This document shows, piece after piece, positions 17,451 to 27,761 of a DNA stretch of 64,000 nucleotides. The notes beneath the pieces were generated by a model, which saw nothing but the letters and a program-made list of their open reading frames with translations, did not search any database and was not told where the DNA came from. This stretch comes from Marinobacter bohaiensis (lineage in GTDB: Bacteria > Pseudomonadota > Gammaproteobacteria > Pseudomonadales > Oleiphilaceae), in contig NZ_QGEH01000001.1 in assembly GCF_003258515.1 (NCBI RefSeq), forward strand, positions 372,001 through 436,000, written 5' to 3'. Made by a program: the position numbers and the translations under genes. Every line of letters starts with the position of its first letter. Positions within the stretch are counted from its first letter, which is position 1.

Positions 17451-17939
17451 ATGCTGGATAATGTGGAGAGTGCCAAAGAGCGATGGGGTGGCGTCAGCGA
17501 GCTGATCGACCGCTGGCTGCGTGAGCGCCAGCAGTTGATCGTCCAGTACTGCGATGTGAGCGGTACCACGGATTTCAGCGACGTGGAAAAGACACGCGCC
17601 CAGTTCGTTCGCCTCTGCGAAATCCTGGTGGATTACGTTTCGGCCGGACACTTCGAGGTCTATGAGCAGTTGATTCGCGAGGCCAAGGAGTTCGACGATG
17701 GCGGCATGGAACTGGTCGCCAAGGTCTATCCCAAGCTGGAGGAGAACACGGAGATCGCCCTGTCGTTCAATGATCGTCTGGACGGCGAGTCGCTGTCGGC
17801 GGAACAGCTGGAAGACCTGATGGAGCCCCTGTCCAGTCTGGGGGAGCAGCTTGAGACGCGGTTCGAGCTGGAGGATTTCCTGATTGAGCACCTGCACAAC
17901 GTGCACGCGGACAAGGTGATGTCCTCGTCGTCTGCCTGA
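17451..17939 (+). CDS. rsd: Anti-sigma-70 factor Rsd/AlgQ
   Basis: 162 residues, all helical, of the Rsd/AlgQ family: AKERWGGVSELIDRWLRERQQLIVQYCDVSG at the N-terminus is the conserved sigma-binding region. The protein binds region 4 of the housekeeping sigma factor and so helps alternative sigma factors in stationary phase. In Pseudomonas AlgQ also affects alginate and siderophore genes. AGGGGGAGTT precedes the ATG. An intrinsic terminator shared with the convergent FKBP gene follows. Confidence 0.93.
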   Translation: MLDNVESAKERWGGVSELIDRWLRERQQLIVQYCDVSGTTDFSDVEKTRAQFVRLCEILVDYVSAGHFEVYEQLIREAKEFDDGGMELVAKVYPKLEENTEIALSFNDRLDGESLSAEQLEDLMEPLSSLGEQLETRFELEDFLIEHLHNVHADKVMSSSSA

Positions 17940-17975
17940 CCGGTTTGTACTTCCGGTCAATCACCGATTTCGAAA

Positions 17976-18008
17976 CAAAAAGAGCCGGCATCAAGCCGGC
18001 TCTTTTTT
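17976..18008. terminator. Bidirectional terminator rsd / FKBP gene
   Basis: aaaaagagccggc-ATCAA-gccggctcttttt: 13-bp stem with A- and T-runs on both sides, between convergent genes. Confidence 0.9.
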
Positions 18009-18022
18009 GGCGCTGTAGCGGT

Positions 18023-18742
18023 TTACTCGGAGTCTTCTTCCGGGTTCACCTTCAGCAGCTCCACGTCGAAGACCAGGGTCTCATTGGGGCCGATGGCGCG
18101 ATTGCCACCCGGGCCGTAGGCCAGGTCGGACGGGATGTAGAGCTTGTAGCGGCTGCCTTCGTTCATCAGCTGCAGGCCTTCGGTCCAGCCCGGGATAACC
18201 TGGGACAGCTGGAAGGTAACCGGCTCACCGCGTTCGCGTGAGCTGTCGAATACCTCGCCGTTGATCAACTCACCGGTGTAGTGAACCTTGACCGTGTCGG
18301 AGGCTTTCGGCGTGGGACCGTCACCTTCTTCGACGACTTCGTACTGCAGGCCGGAGTCGGTGGTCTGAACGCCATCACGCTCTGCGTTCTCGGCGAGGAA
18401 GGATTCCCCCTTCTCCTTGTTTTTCTTGGCCTGCTCCTGCACCTTGGCCATTTGCTCCTGCTGCATCTGCTGCTGGTAAGCCTGCAGTGCCGCCTGGATT
18501 TCCTCGCGGCTCATACGGGGCGCGTCGCCGCCGGCCTGGCCGTCGCGGATGCCCTGTACGAACTGGTCCAGTTGCAGGTTGGGCAGGTCGTTCTTCATCC
18601 GCTCGCCCAGCACGACACCCATGCCGTAGCTGACCTTCTGGTCCTGGTTGTCCAGCGCCGGTTCCGCGGATGCGTTCATCACGCCGAAGGCCGTGGCGGC
18701 TACCGTGCCTGCCAGTGCGATCGAAATCAGGGATTTTTTCAT
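18023..18742 (-). CDS. FKBP-type peptidyl-prolyl isomerase (FkpA/FklB/Mip type)
   Basis: 239 residues. A signal peptide covers about residues 1-25 (MKKSLISIALAG...NASA). A helical N-terminal dimerisation domain follows, with an Ala/Gln-rich coiled stretch (QAALQAYQQQMQQEQM). The C-terminal FKBP domain contains VKVHYTGELINGEVFDSS, GWTEGLQLMNEGSRY and PSDLAYG. It is a periplasmic folding catalyst and chaperone. The frame opens 37 codons upstream, but ATG at 18742 begins the signal peptide. Monocistronic, with a shared terminator. Confidence 0.92.
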   Translation of the reverse strand: MKKSLISIALAGTVAATAFGVMNASAEPALDNQDQKVSYGMGVVLGERMKNDLPNLQLDQFVQGIRDGQAGGDAPRMSREEIQAALQAYQQQMQQEQMAKVQEQAKKNKEKGESFLAENAERDGVQTTDSGLQYEVVEEGDGPTPKASDTVKVHYTGELINGEVFDSSRERGEPVTFQLSQVIPGWTEGLQLMNEGSRYKLYIPSDLAYGPGGNRAIGPNETLVFDVELLKVNPEEDSE

Positions 18743-18935
18743 TGAGAATCCTTTGCTATTGCGAAGTCCCGGTCCGGTTCTGAGCGCTTTGGCGGGCGCG
18801 TTGAAACCATGCAAACGGTTGACTCCAGATGCATTTAAATCATGGAAGGGCAAAGGTAACGCTTTTGACGACAGTGTGCCAATGACTGATGGTTAAGGAA
18901 GTTAACCCGTGCGCTGAATGCGTGGGGCGAAGCCC

Positions 18936-19334
18936 CTACGGGGTGGCCGCATTCTGTCGCTGGCGGATATTGTCGGCGCTGAGGGAGAAGGGGGCCGCGT
19001 AGGGCGATTGCCAGTCCGGCTCGGTCATGACCTCCGGTTCGCCGTTGACGCCGGTGCTGGCGGGATCCACCGCCAGGGCATTCCAGTTGCGGTCCGTGGG
19101 CGGTTTGTCGGCGTAATGCCAGCTTCCGTCCGTGTCCTGCCACTTGAATACGATGTCGGGGCCGTCGTCGGGCACCGGGTTGGGCACCACGCCTTCGAAG
19201 GAGGGCGCGGTTTCCGGTTCCTCGGTGGTCGAGGCGGTTTGCGGGGCCGGTTCCTTGATGCCGAAGAACATCAGGACGATAAGCAGACCCAGAGCCGGGA
19301 AGGCCAGCCTGAAAGCCCAGCGACGCATCATCAT
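18936..19334 (-). CDS. Membrane-anchored DUF4124-like protein
   Basis: 132 residues: one N-terminal membrane helix (about 7-25), a Pro/Glu/Thr-rich linker, then FKWQDTDGSWHYADKPP. This resembles the DUF4124 motif (Y-K-W-x-D-x-x-G-x-x-H-Y-x-D-x-P-P) found in many small envelope proteins of proteobacteria. The rest of the C-terminus is not recognisable. Its start overlaps the stop of the TIGR02444 gene by 4 bases (19331-19334), so the two are translationally coupled. Function unknown. Confidence 0.7.
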   Translation of the reverse strand: MMMRRWAFRLAFPALGLLIVLMFFGIKEPAPQTASTTEEPETAPSFEGVVPNPVPDDGPDIVFKWQDTDGSWHYADKPPTDRNWNALAVDPASTGVNGEPEVMTEPDWQSPYAAPFSLSADNIRQRQNAATP

Positions 19335-19891
19335 TGGGATGTCCCCTGGTTTGGAGTGGCGCGGGTGGCGTGGATCGTGATCGCCAGAGCCTGTGTCAGT
19401 CGGTTCATACCGGTTTCCAGTGCTTGAGAATCATCCCCGGTTGGGGCTGCCGCGCGCAGGTTACGGATTAACAGCGCTTCATTATAGACCGAATTTGCGG
19501 ACATATCGGGACGAGCTGTATCCGAATCATTACGGATGGCCTCAAGGTCATGGTGGATCCAGGCCAGTTCAATCCGTTCCGCCGCCAACTCGGCGCGCTT
19601 GATCTGCTCGCGCAGGACATCCGTTGGAAAGGCCTTGGCCAGCGCCTGCCGTTGTTGCCGGAGGGGCGTCGTATGCTGTGAGCGCCAGCGTTGTACGCCC
19701 TCGCTTTCCCAGCCGTCCCAGTCGCGACCTTCAATGGCCAGCCAGGCGGCGGTCAGCAAACGGGACACCGAACAACCGCAGGCCTGAAGCATCAGGCTGG
19801 CCTCGGCGACGTCCGGATCGGACCAGAGCGACAAGGCGGTCTGCCACAACGGGTTCTCCAGTGACAGGTCGGCGGGTGGCTGCATAGACAT
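19331..19891 (-). CDS. TIGR02444/DUF2390 family protein
   Basis: 186 residues, soluble. The N-terminal pattern NPLWQTALSLWSDPDVAEASLMLQACGCSVSRLLTAAWLA, with the downstream RWRSQHTTPLRQQRQAL, matches the gammaproteobacterial TIGR02444 (DUF2390) family, which I recall next to the YheS-type ABC-F gene. The gene is divergent from that ATPase here (117-base gap). Function unknown. The downstream DUF4124-like gene overlaps its end by 4 bases. Confidence 0.8.
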   Translation of the reverse strand: MSMQPPADLSLENPLWQTALSLWSDPDVAEASLMLQACGCSVSRLLTAAWLAIEGRDWDGWESEGVQRWRSQHTTPLRQQRQALAKAFPTDVLREQIKRAELAAERIELAWIHHDLEAIRNDSDTARPDMSANSVYNEALLIRNLRAAAPTGDDSQALETGMNRLTQALAITIHATRATPNQGTSQ

Positions 19892-20008
19892 CGGGGGACC
19901 GTTTCGGTCGCTGGCGCCGGTTCTGCATTCCGGCCGTGAATCCTGACAAGCTGCGACGGTATCCAGAGGTTATCCCCGGGAATGTGTCATCCCTGATAGA
20001 ATGCGCGC

Positions 20009-21940
<1,932 letters not shown>

Positions 21941-21956
21941 AGCCCGCCGGCCCGCC

Positions 21957-23471
21957 TCAGGGCATGATGGTCAGCTTGATGTTCTGGCGCGCCAGGAATT
22001 CCTGCTCGTTTTCCAGATCGGCGCGGGTCAGCGGGCGTTCCTCCAGCCAGTTGTCGGCGAAGCCGACCGCCAGGCTGTCCGCGCCGTTGGCCTCCACTTT
22101 GAATCCCGCCGGCTGATCCATGTTGCGGGGGTGCTGGATCAGCACCGCCAGTCTCAGCAACACGCAGAGGTATTGCAGGCGTGGGATATCGTCCTCGTCG
22201 GCGTCCTCGAATACGGCGTTGGAGAACTTGCGCCGATGGCCGCGCACCAGCGTGGCCAGATTGCGCTGGGCCTGCTGGGTGAACCCGGACAGGTCCGAGT
22301 AGCGCAGCAGATAGGCGCCGTGCTTGTGGTACTGGCTGTGGGAAATGGCCAGGCCGATCTCGTGCAGGCGGCAGCCCCAGCGCAGCAGCTCCTCGTCGTA
22401 CTCTGTGTTGATGCCCCAGGCTTCGGCCACCTGACGAAACGCCGCGATGGCGGTGGTTTCGACCGCGGCCGCGTGGGCCGAGTCGATGTCATAGCGGCCC
22501 TGCAGCGCCTGGATGGAGCGCTCGCGCACGTCTTCGTGCTGGATGCGGCCGACGATGTCGTACAGCAGCCCTTCACGCAGCGCGCCGTCGGAATAGGTCA
22601 GGCTTTCGATCTCCAGTGACTCGAACGCGGCCAGCAGGATCGCCAGCCCCGCCGGAAAGATGCTCTGGCGGTCACTGCGCACGCCCAGTTCGCCCAGGCG
22701 CTCGACGTTGCCCATGTCCACCAGCCGCTGACGCAGTTCACGCAGGGCTTCCAGGGTGATGGTGCCGTTGGTCAGCTTGAGGTTGCTCAGGACCGACGCG
22801 ATCGCCTTGATCGAACCGGACGAACCGACGGTGCTCTGCCAGCCGAGATCGCGGAAGCGATGGCGGATGTTGAGCAGTTCCTGGGCGGCGTGGGTCAGGG
22901 CCTTGTCCATCTGCTTGCGCTGGATCTTGCCGTCCGGGAAGTAGCGGTTGCGGAACGAGACGCAGCCCATGTGCAGGCTTTCCAGGGCCTGGGGCTCGAA
23001 GCGTTCGCCGATAATGAACTCGGTGCTGCCGCCGCCGATGTCGATCACCAGGCGTCGGCCGGTGTCGTCGGACAGGCTGTGGGACACGCCCAGGTAGATC
23101 AGGCGGGCTTCCTCGCGACCGGCGATGATCTCCACCGGAAAGCCGAGCACTTCCTCGGCCCGCTCCATGAATTCAGGTGCGTTGCGGGCGACGCGCAGGG
23201 CGTTGGTGCCGACGATCTGCACCATCGATGGCGGCATGCCCTGCAGGCGCTGGGCGAAACGGCGCAGACAGTCGAGGGCGCGTTCCTGGGCGGCTTCGGT
23301 CAGGCGGTTGCTGGCGTCGAGACCGGCACCGAGTTGGACTTTTTCCCCCATCTTCTCGAGGGTGCGAATCTCGCCGTGGATCAGGCGGGCAATCACCATA
23401 TGGAAACTGTTGGAGCCCATATCGATGGCAGCCAGCAGGTCCCGGTCGGTGGCGCTGTTGGGGGCCGTCAC
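21957..23471 (-). CDS. ppx: Exopolyphosphatase / guanosine pentaphosphatase
   Basis: 504 residues. The actin-like fold of the Ppx/GppA family is shown by LAAIDMGSNSFHMVIAR (phosphate 1), VVIDIGGGSTEF (as LVIDIGGGSTEFIIGE), EEARLIYLGV, GSSGSIKAI and a C-terminal HD-like helical domain. It removes terminal phosphate from inorganic polyphosphate. It is divergent from trxA across 416 bases. In Pseudomonas ppx also faces trxA, so the placement is conserved. Confidence 0.93.
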   Translation of the reverse strand: MTAPNSATDRDLLAAIDMGSNSFHMVIARLIHGEIRTLEKMGEKVQLGAGLDASNRLTEAAQERALDCLRRFAQRLQGMPPSMVQIVGTNALRVARNAPEFMERAEEVLGFPVEIIAGREEARLIYLGVSHSLSDDTGRRLVIDIGGGSTEFIIGERFEPQALESLHMGCVSFRNRYFPDGKIQRKQMDKALTHAAQELLNIRHRFRDLGWQSTVGSSGSIKAIASVLSNLKLTNGTITLEALRELRQRLVDMGNVERLGELGVRSDRQSIFPAGLAILLAAFESLEIESLTYSDGALREGLLYDIVGRIQHEDVRERSIQALQGRYDIDSAHAAAVETTAIAAFRQVAEAWGINTEYDEELLRWGCRLHEIGLAISHSQYHKHGAYLLRYSDLSGFTQQAQRNLATLVRGHRRKFSNAVFEDADEDDIPRLQYLCVLLRLAVLIQHPRNMDQPAGFKVEANGADSLAVGFADNWLEERPLTRADLENEQEFLARQNIKLTIMP

Positions 23472-23887
23472 GTGTCTTGAAATCCTCTTGCCGGGCTTGG
23501 CCTCTGAATCATGTCTATTGGCAAATCCGCGCCTGGAACTCGGTGCGGCCCGGCGCGGTCGTGCTGAACCGGCGTGCCTTGATTCCGGCGTGCCGGGTGA
23601 GCCAGAATCGCCAATAGACTTAACCAGAGGTTCCTTTTATTGTGTGGGCTCCTCATGGTGAACCGACACTGCGGGTAACTATAAGCCATACCCCGCCAAC
23701 CTGTCAGTAGCGTGCGCTACCCCCGGTTGTTCATGCTCATGGTCCGTATCCGGCGTGGGACTTTCCTCGCGGACGGGCTTTCGCGTAAAGTGGATCGGTA
23801 GATTCGAAGTGGCCGGTCGGCGGACGGGCCGTAAACGTCTAGGCGCAGTGATCCGGCAATGGGCGCTGCCAAAAGCAGGAAACAGTA
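23472..23887. other. Divergent ppx / trxA intergenic region
   Basis: 416 bases without a supported gene. A 10-bp inverted repeat, gtctattggc (23513-23522) and gccaatagac (23610-23619), brackets an 87-base GC-rich segment, so a long hairpin or small RNA fold is possible. Between 23690 and 23887 no clear -35/-10 pair for trxA was found. The trxA ribosome site is a weak caggaaa. Confidence 0.45.
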
Positions 23888-24214
23888 ATGAGCGGAAATA
23901 TCGTAAACGTAACCGACGCCTCCTTCGAAGAGGATGTGCTGAAGGCCGATACCCCGGTCCTGGTGGATTACTGGGCGGAATGGTGTGGCCCGTGCAAGAT
24001 GATTGCGCCGGTTCTGGAGGAGATTGCCGAGGAGTACGACGGCAAGCTGAAGATCTGCAAACTCAACATCGACGAGAACGAGCAGACTCCGCCGAAGTTC
24101 AATATCCGCGGCATTCCGACCCTGATGCTGTTCAAGAACGGCAACGTGGACGCCACCAAGGTGGGCGCACTGTCCAAGTCCCAGCTGGCGGCGTTCCTCG
24201 ACAGCAACCTGTAA
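23888..24214 (+). CDS. trxA: Thioredoxin 1
   Basis: 108 residues, the standard thioredoxin-1 length, with the WCGPC active site (Cys33/Cys36), a buried Asp in VLVDYWA, and the cis-Pro loop [11 protein letters not shown]. It is the cytosolic disulfide reductant for ribonucleotide reductase and others. In related genomes trxA is followed directly by rho. Here about 3.5 kb of molybdenum-cofactor genes lie between the two, and an intrinsic terminator closes trxA at 24287-24323. Confidence 0.97.
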   Translation: MSGNIVNVTDASFEEDVLKADTPVLVDYWAEWCGPCKMIAPVLEEIAEEYDGKLKICKLNIDENEQTPPKFNIRGIPTLMLFKNGNVDATKVGALSKSQLAAFLDSNL

Positions 24215-24286
24215 TCGGGTCGCGGTCGGGCCATGTGTCGCCACGCCCTCAGCGGCGTTGATGCGATGCGGGGCTCCGCAGTGAAG

Positions 24287-24323
24287 AAACCATCTTCCGG
24301 TCGTGCGGAAGGTGGTTTTTTTA
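24287..24323 (+). terminator. Intrinsic terminator after trxA
   Basis: aaaccatcttccg (24287-24299) pairs with cggaaggtggttt (24306-24318) with one G-U, and a T-run follows. Confidence 0.85.
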
Positions 24324-24354
24324 TGTCTCGGTATCCGCGAACAGGGAGTAAGTC

Positions 24355-24951
24355 ATGACGGGTTCAGACCCATCGGGCGGATGCGCCGGCCTGATCCTGG
24401 CGGGTGGTCGCGCCCGCCGCATGGGCGGGCTGGAGAAGGGGCTCGCTCTCTGGCGCGGCCGGCCGCTGGTGGCTACCGCCTGCGAGGCATTGCGTCCGCA
24501 TTGCCGGACCTTGCTGATCAGCGCCAATCGACAACTCGATGCCCATCGATCCTGGGCCGATGCGGTCGTGGCTGACGACCCGGCATTCGAAGACGCCGGG
24601 CCGCTGGCGGGGCTGCTGGCCGGGCTGGAGCGGGCGCGGGCGCAGGGCGCTGACGGCGTTCTGGTGATGCCGTGCGATACGCCGGCGGTGACAGCCGCCG
24701 TCATGGGGGTGTTGGCGGCGGACGCGCAGGCCAATCCGCAGCGCGTCGTTCTGGCGAAAGTGAGTGACCGCCTGCATCCGTTGCACGGCTATTATCCCGT
24801 GCCCCTGGCGGAAGCGCTGCGGGATTACCTGGCCCAGGGCGGGCGCAAGGTGATGGGCTTTGCGGCGTCTTACGAGCCGCTGTTTCCGGCGCTTCCGGCG
24901 GACGAAGACAGCTTTCGCAACCTCAACGCGCCGGAGGACTGGGCGGGCTGA
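24355..24951 (+). CDS. mobA: Molybdenum cofactor guanylyltransferase MobA
   Basis: 198 residues. The N-terminal GLILAGGRARRMGG-LEKGL motif is the GTP-binding signature of MobA (LAGGxxxRMGGxDKG, here Glu for Asp). CDTPAV and the FRNLNAPEDW-type C-terminal motif (FRNLNAPEDWAG) also fit. It adds GMP to molybdopterin to form the guanine-dinucleotide cofactor used by DMSO-reductase-type enzymes. It converges with moaE (9-base gap) and so is in a separate transcript from the other Mo genes. No molybdoenzyme gene is in the window. Confidence 0.92.
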   Translation: MTGSDPSGGCAGLILAGGRARRMGGLEKGLALWRGRPLVATACEALRPHCRTLLISANRQLDAHRSWADAVVADDPAFEDAGPLAGLLAGLERARAQGADGVLVMPCDTPAVTAAVMGVLAADAQANPQRVVLAKVSDRLHPLHGYYPVPLAEALRDYLAQGGRKVMGFAASYEPLFPALPADEDSFRNLNAPEDWAG

Positions 24952-24960
24952 GCCGCCGGA

Positions 24961-25413
24961 TCAGCCCGCCTGCCAGTCGTCCGCTTTCCGGCGGTCGCTG
25001 TCTTTCTGCTCCACCCAGTGCGACGTGCCATCCGCGGTGATTTCCTTCTTCCAGAACGGGGCTGAGGTCTTGAGGGCGTCCATCAGGAACTCGCATGCTG
25101 CGAAGGCATCGCCGCGGTGGGCACTGGTCACGCCGACAAACACAATGCGCTCGCCCAGCGCCAGCTCCCCGACCCGGTGAATCACGCGGACGGCGTTGAT
25201 GGACCAGCGTTCGGAGGCCTGGGCAATGAGATCCTCAATCACCGATTCGGTCATGCCGGGATAGTGTTCCAGGAACAGGGCGCGCACGTCCTGGCGATCG
25301 CCGCTGGCGCGCACCAGGCCTGTGAACGTGGCGATGGCGCCGGATTGACCGTCGTCGGCGAGCGCGTCGGTTTCCCGGCCGATCTCGAAGTCCTCGGTCT
25401 GGATGCGAATCAT
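24961..25413 (-). CDS. moaE: Molybdopterin synthase large subunit MoaE
   Basis: 150 residues with the MoaE core: GAIATFTGLVR, LFLEHYPGM, VRVIHRVGELALGE, TSAHRGDAF and the catalytic lysines in APFWKKE (Lys122/Lys123). With MoaD it inserts two sulfurs into precursor Z (cPMP) to make molybdopterin. The open frame runs much further upstream, but ATG at 25413 lies 2 bases after the moaD stop and starts the family match. It is the last gene of the moaB-moeA-moaD-moaE transcript. Confidence 0.93.
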   Translation of the reverse strand: MIRIQTEDFEIGRETDALADDGQSGAIATFTGLVRASGDRQDVRALFLEHYPGMTESVIEDLIAQASERWSINAVRVIHRVGELALGERIVFVGVTSAHRGDAFAACEFLMDALKTSAPFWKKEITADGTSHWVEQKDSDRRKADDWQAG

Positions 25414-25415
25414 GG

Positions 25416-25673
25416 CTAGCCCCCGGTCACCGGCGGAAACAGGGCCACTTCGTCGCCGGCGCTGACCGGCTGCGACGGGCGGGCCATGGTCTGGTTGACG
25501 GCGATCATCACGCTGCGGTCGCCGTCCAGGGTATCCCAGGGCGATCCGCGGCTGGCCAGGGTGCGGATCAGATCGGCCACCGTGGTTCCGCTCTCTACCG
25601 GCAGGTCCAGGCTGTCGGTATCCAGGGTTTCGCGCAACCGCGCGAAGAACTTGATGGTGACGGTGTTGCTCAT
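25416..25673 (-). CDS. moaD: Molybdopterin synthase sulfur carrier MoaD
   Basis: An 85-residue ubiquitin-like protein beginning VTIKFFARLRE and ending in the required Gly-Gly (PPVTGG), which is adenylated and thiocarboxylated. A-V-N-x-x (IAVNQTM) and DEVALFPPV are typical. The frame is longer in the track of possible starts, but ATG at 25673 sits 2 bases after the moeA stop and gives the normal MoaD length. Partner of MoaE directly downstream. Confidence 0.93.
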   Translation of the reverse strand: MSNTVTIKFFARLRETLDTDSLDLPVESGTTVADLIRTLASRGSPWDTLDGDRSVMIAVNQTMARPSQPVSAGDEVALFPPVTGG

Positions 25674-25675
25674 AG

Positions 25676-26890
25676 TCAGCCCAGCAGGTCGTTGAACGGG
25701 TAAAAGGCAAGGGTGTCGCCGGGCGCCACGCGAGTGTTCTCGGGAACCACGGCGAGACCGTCGGCCCAACAGGCTGAGCTTAGCATGCCCGAACTCTGGT
25801 TGGGGTAGGCTTCGATCCGGGTTTGGCCGTCCCGCTCCACGCGCCGGGCCCGCACGAACTCGCGCCGGGGCGATGCCCTGTCGACGCTGAAGCCGGCAGG
25901 CAGCGCGAGGGCGGCGGCCGGGGTGTCGGATCGGCCCTGCAAGCGGCGGATAAACGGAGCGGCGATGATCAGGAAGGTCACCAGCACCGCAGCCGGGTTG
26001 CCGGGCAGTCCCAGCATGGGCGTGGTGCCGATCCGTCCGAAGGCCAGGGGCTTGCCGGGTTTCACGGCCAGGCGCCACAGGCTGACGTCGCCCAGGGCTT
26101 CCATCGCGCCGCGCACGTGATCTTCTTCCCCCACCGAGACGCCGCCGCTGGACAGGATCAGGTCGGACTGGGTCGCGGCCTGTTCCAGCGCGGTCCGGGT
26201 CGCCTCGCGGGTGTCGGCCACGTCGCCCAGATCGACGACCTCGCAATGCAGGGATTCCAAGAGGGCACGCAGCGCAAACCGGTTGGTGTTATAGATCTTG
26301 CCGGGTGGTAGTGGCTGCCCCGGCGGCACCAGTTCGTCGCCGGTGGTGAGGATGGCCACGCGCACTGGGCGCCGCACCGAAATTTCGGCGATGCCCAGCG
26401 AGGCCAGCAGGCCCAATTCCTGGGGCCGCAGCCTGGTGCCGGCGGCCAGGGCCATGCTGCCGGCACGCAGATCCTGGCCCCGGGGGCGGATGTTCTGCCC
26501 CGGCGACAGTGCGTGATCGGTCCGCAATCCGGCATCGTCGACGCTGGCGTGTTCCTGCATCAGCACCGCCTCGGCCCCATCCGGCACCGAGGCGCCGGTA
26601 AAAATCCGGGCTACAGTGCCGGGTTCGAGCGGCTGCGGCGCCACCCCGGCGGGAATCCGCTGGCTGACCGGCAGCGGCTGGTTGGCCAGGTCGGCGAGCC
26701 GGATGGCGTAGCCGTCCACCGCGCTGTTGTCCGCCGGTGGTACGTCGGCCGGCACGGAGATGTCGTTGGCCAGGATCTGACCTCCGGCGTCTTCCAGGCG
26801 TCGCACCTGCTTTTCGGCGACCGCATGAGCTTGGGGCAGCAGGTGCGCCAGGGCGTCGTCCAGGCGGGTCAGGCCGTCAGTCGGTCCCAT
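25676..26890 (-). CDS. moeA: Molybdopterin molybdenumtransferase MoeA
   Basis: 404 residues, usual MoeA length. It shows the domain III/IV hallmarks PADNSAVDGYAI, GQNIRPRGQDL, VAILTTGDEL, YNTNRFAL, SSGGVSVGEEDHV and GLPGNPAAVLVTF. MoeA ligates molybdate to adenylated molybdopterin. ATG at 26890 overlaps the end of moaB by 14 bases, indicating translational coupling. moaA and moaC, needed for cPMP synthesis, are absent from the window and must be elsewhere. Confidence 0.94.
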   Translation of the reverse strand: MGPTDGLTRLDDALAHLLPQAHAVAEKQVRRLEDAGGQILANDISVPADVPPADNSAVDGYAIRLADLANQPLPVSQRIPAGVAPQPLEPGTVARIFTGASVPDGAEAVLMQEHASVDDAGLRTDHALSPGQNIRPRGQDLRAGSMALAAGTRLRPQELGLLASLGIAEISVRRPVRVAILTTGDELVPPGQPLPPGKIYNTNRFALRALLESLHCEVVDLGDVADTREATRTALEQAATQSDLILSSGGVSVGEEDHVRGAMEALGDVSLWRLAVKPGKPLAFGRIGTTPMLGLPGNPAAVLVTFLIIAAPFIRRLQGRSDTPAAALALPAGFSVDRASPRREFVRARRVERDGQTRIEAYPNQSSGMLSSACWADGLAVVPENTRVAPGDTLAFYPFNDLLG

Positions 26891-27452
26891 GGTTGCTCCC
26901 GGTGTCGAGGGCGTCGTCGAGCCGGTGCAGCGGGCGTTCCGGTTTGCGGTTGACCAGCGCCGAGAAATTGCACGGCCGGTGGCGGCTGTCGAGCTGCTGC
27001 CTGAGGATGCCTTCCCAGCCCAGGGTGCAGGCGCCGGTGGAGCCGGGCAGGCAGAACACGACGGTGTGGTTGGACAGGCCGCCCAGTGCCCGGGACTGGA
27101 TGGTAGAGGAGCCGATGTCGTCGGCGGAGAGGCGCCGGAATTCTTCACCGAATCCGTCGATGAGCTTATCGAACAGGGGCGCAACCGCTTCCGGCGTGCT
27201 GTCCCGCTCGTGGAATCCTGTGCCACCGGTGATCAGCACCACGTGGATGCGGCTGTCGGCCACCCAGCGTGCGACCAGGGCCCGGATCAGGTAGATGTCG
27301 TCCGGCAGCAGGCGACGTTCGACCACGTGGTGGCCGGCGGCGTTGGCCTGGTCGGTGAGGTACTGGCCGGAAGTGTCCTCAGCGGGGCCACGGCTGTCGG
27401 AGATGGTCAGCACGGCGATGTTCAGAGGCACGAAGGTGTCGGAGTTTGCCAT
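26877..27452 (-). CDS. moaB: Molybdenum cofactor biosynthesis protein MoaB
   Basis: 191 residues. NIAVLTISDSRGPAEDTSG and VVLITGGTGFHERDSTPEA are the MoaB/MogA MPT-binding motifs, and FCLPGSTGACTLGWEGIL follows. It is thought to adenylate molybdopterin before MoeA acts. The C-terminal PCNFSALVNR is standard for MoaB. First gene of a four-gene minus-strand operon and divergent from rho. Confidence 0.93.
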   Translation of the reverse strand: MANSDTFVPLNIAVLTISDSRGPAEDTSGQYLTDQANAAGHHVVERRLLPDDIYLIRALVARWVADSRIHVVLITGGTGFHERDSTPEAVAPLFDKLIDGFGEEFRRLSADDIGSSTIQSRALGGLSNHTVVFCLPGSTGACTLGWEGILRQQLDSRHRPCNFSALVNRKPERPLHRLDDALDTGSNHGTD

Positions 27453-27761
27453 AGGTCAAGGATTTCCACTTCGATTGCAGGGATGGAAGGAATGACTTGC
27501 TACTGTTTGAAAAACGCGCTATACCCTTAAGTCGTGCCAATCAGTATCCTGTTGTCACCGCAAATTTGGAAGGGGTGGTAATGGCCTGACTTGTTGCTAT
27601 AATGGCCGGCACGTTTACTCGCTTCCAAAGAAAAAGCCGTTCAGGCGCCCGCCTCACGGTTTCTGTCCCGATACTTAAAAGCATCACGTTACGCTCAGGG
27701 GAATTCCCCCCCTGTCTTCGCAAACCTGATTGATATTCCATTCCAAGTCGTCAAATAAAAT
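27453..27761. other. Divergent moaB / rho intergenic region with rho leader
   Basis: 309 bases with no gene supported. It holds the extended -10 promoter of rho (27595-27603) and an untranslated leader of roughly 150 bases. A long leader is usual for rho, which is often autoregulated by Rho-dependent attenuation. The pyrimidine-rich stretches around 27650-27750 would fit, but no defined rut site can be assigned by eye. Confidence 0.5.
27595..27603 (+). promoter_or_regulatory. Extended -10 promoter of rho
   Basis: TGCTATAAT: consensus TATAAT at 27598-27603 preceded by the TGn extension. No good -35 at 17 bases, as is common for extended -10 promoters. Confidence 0.6.
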
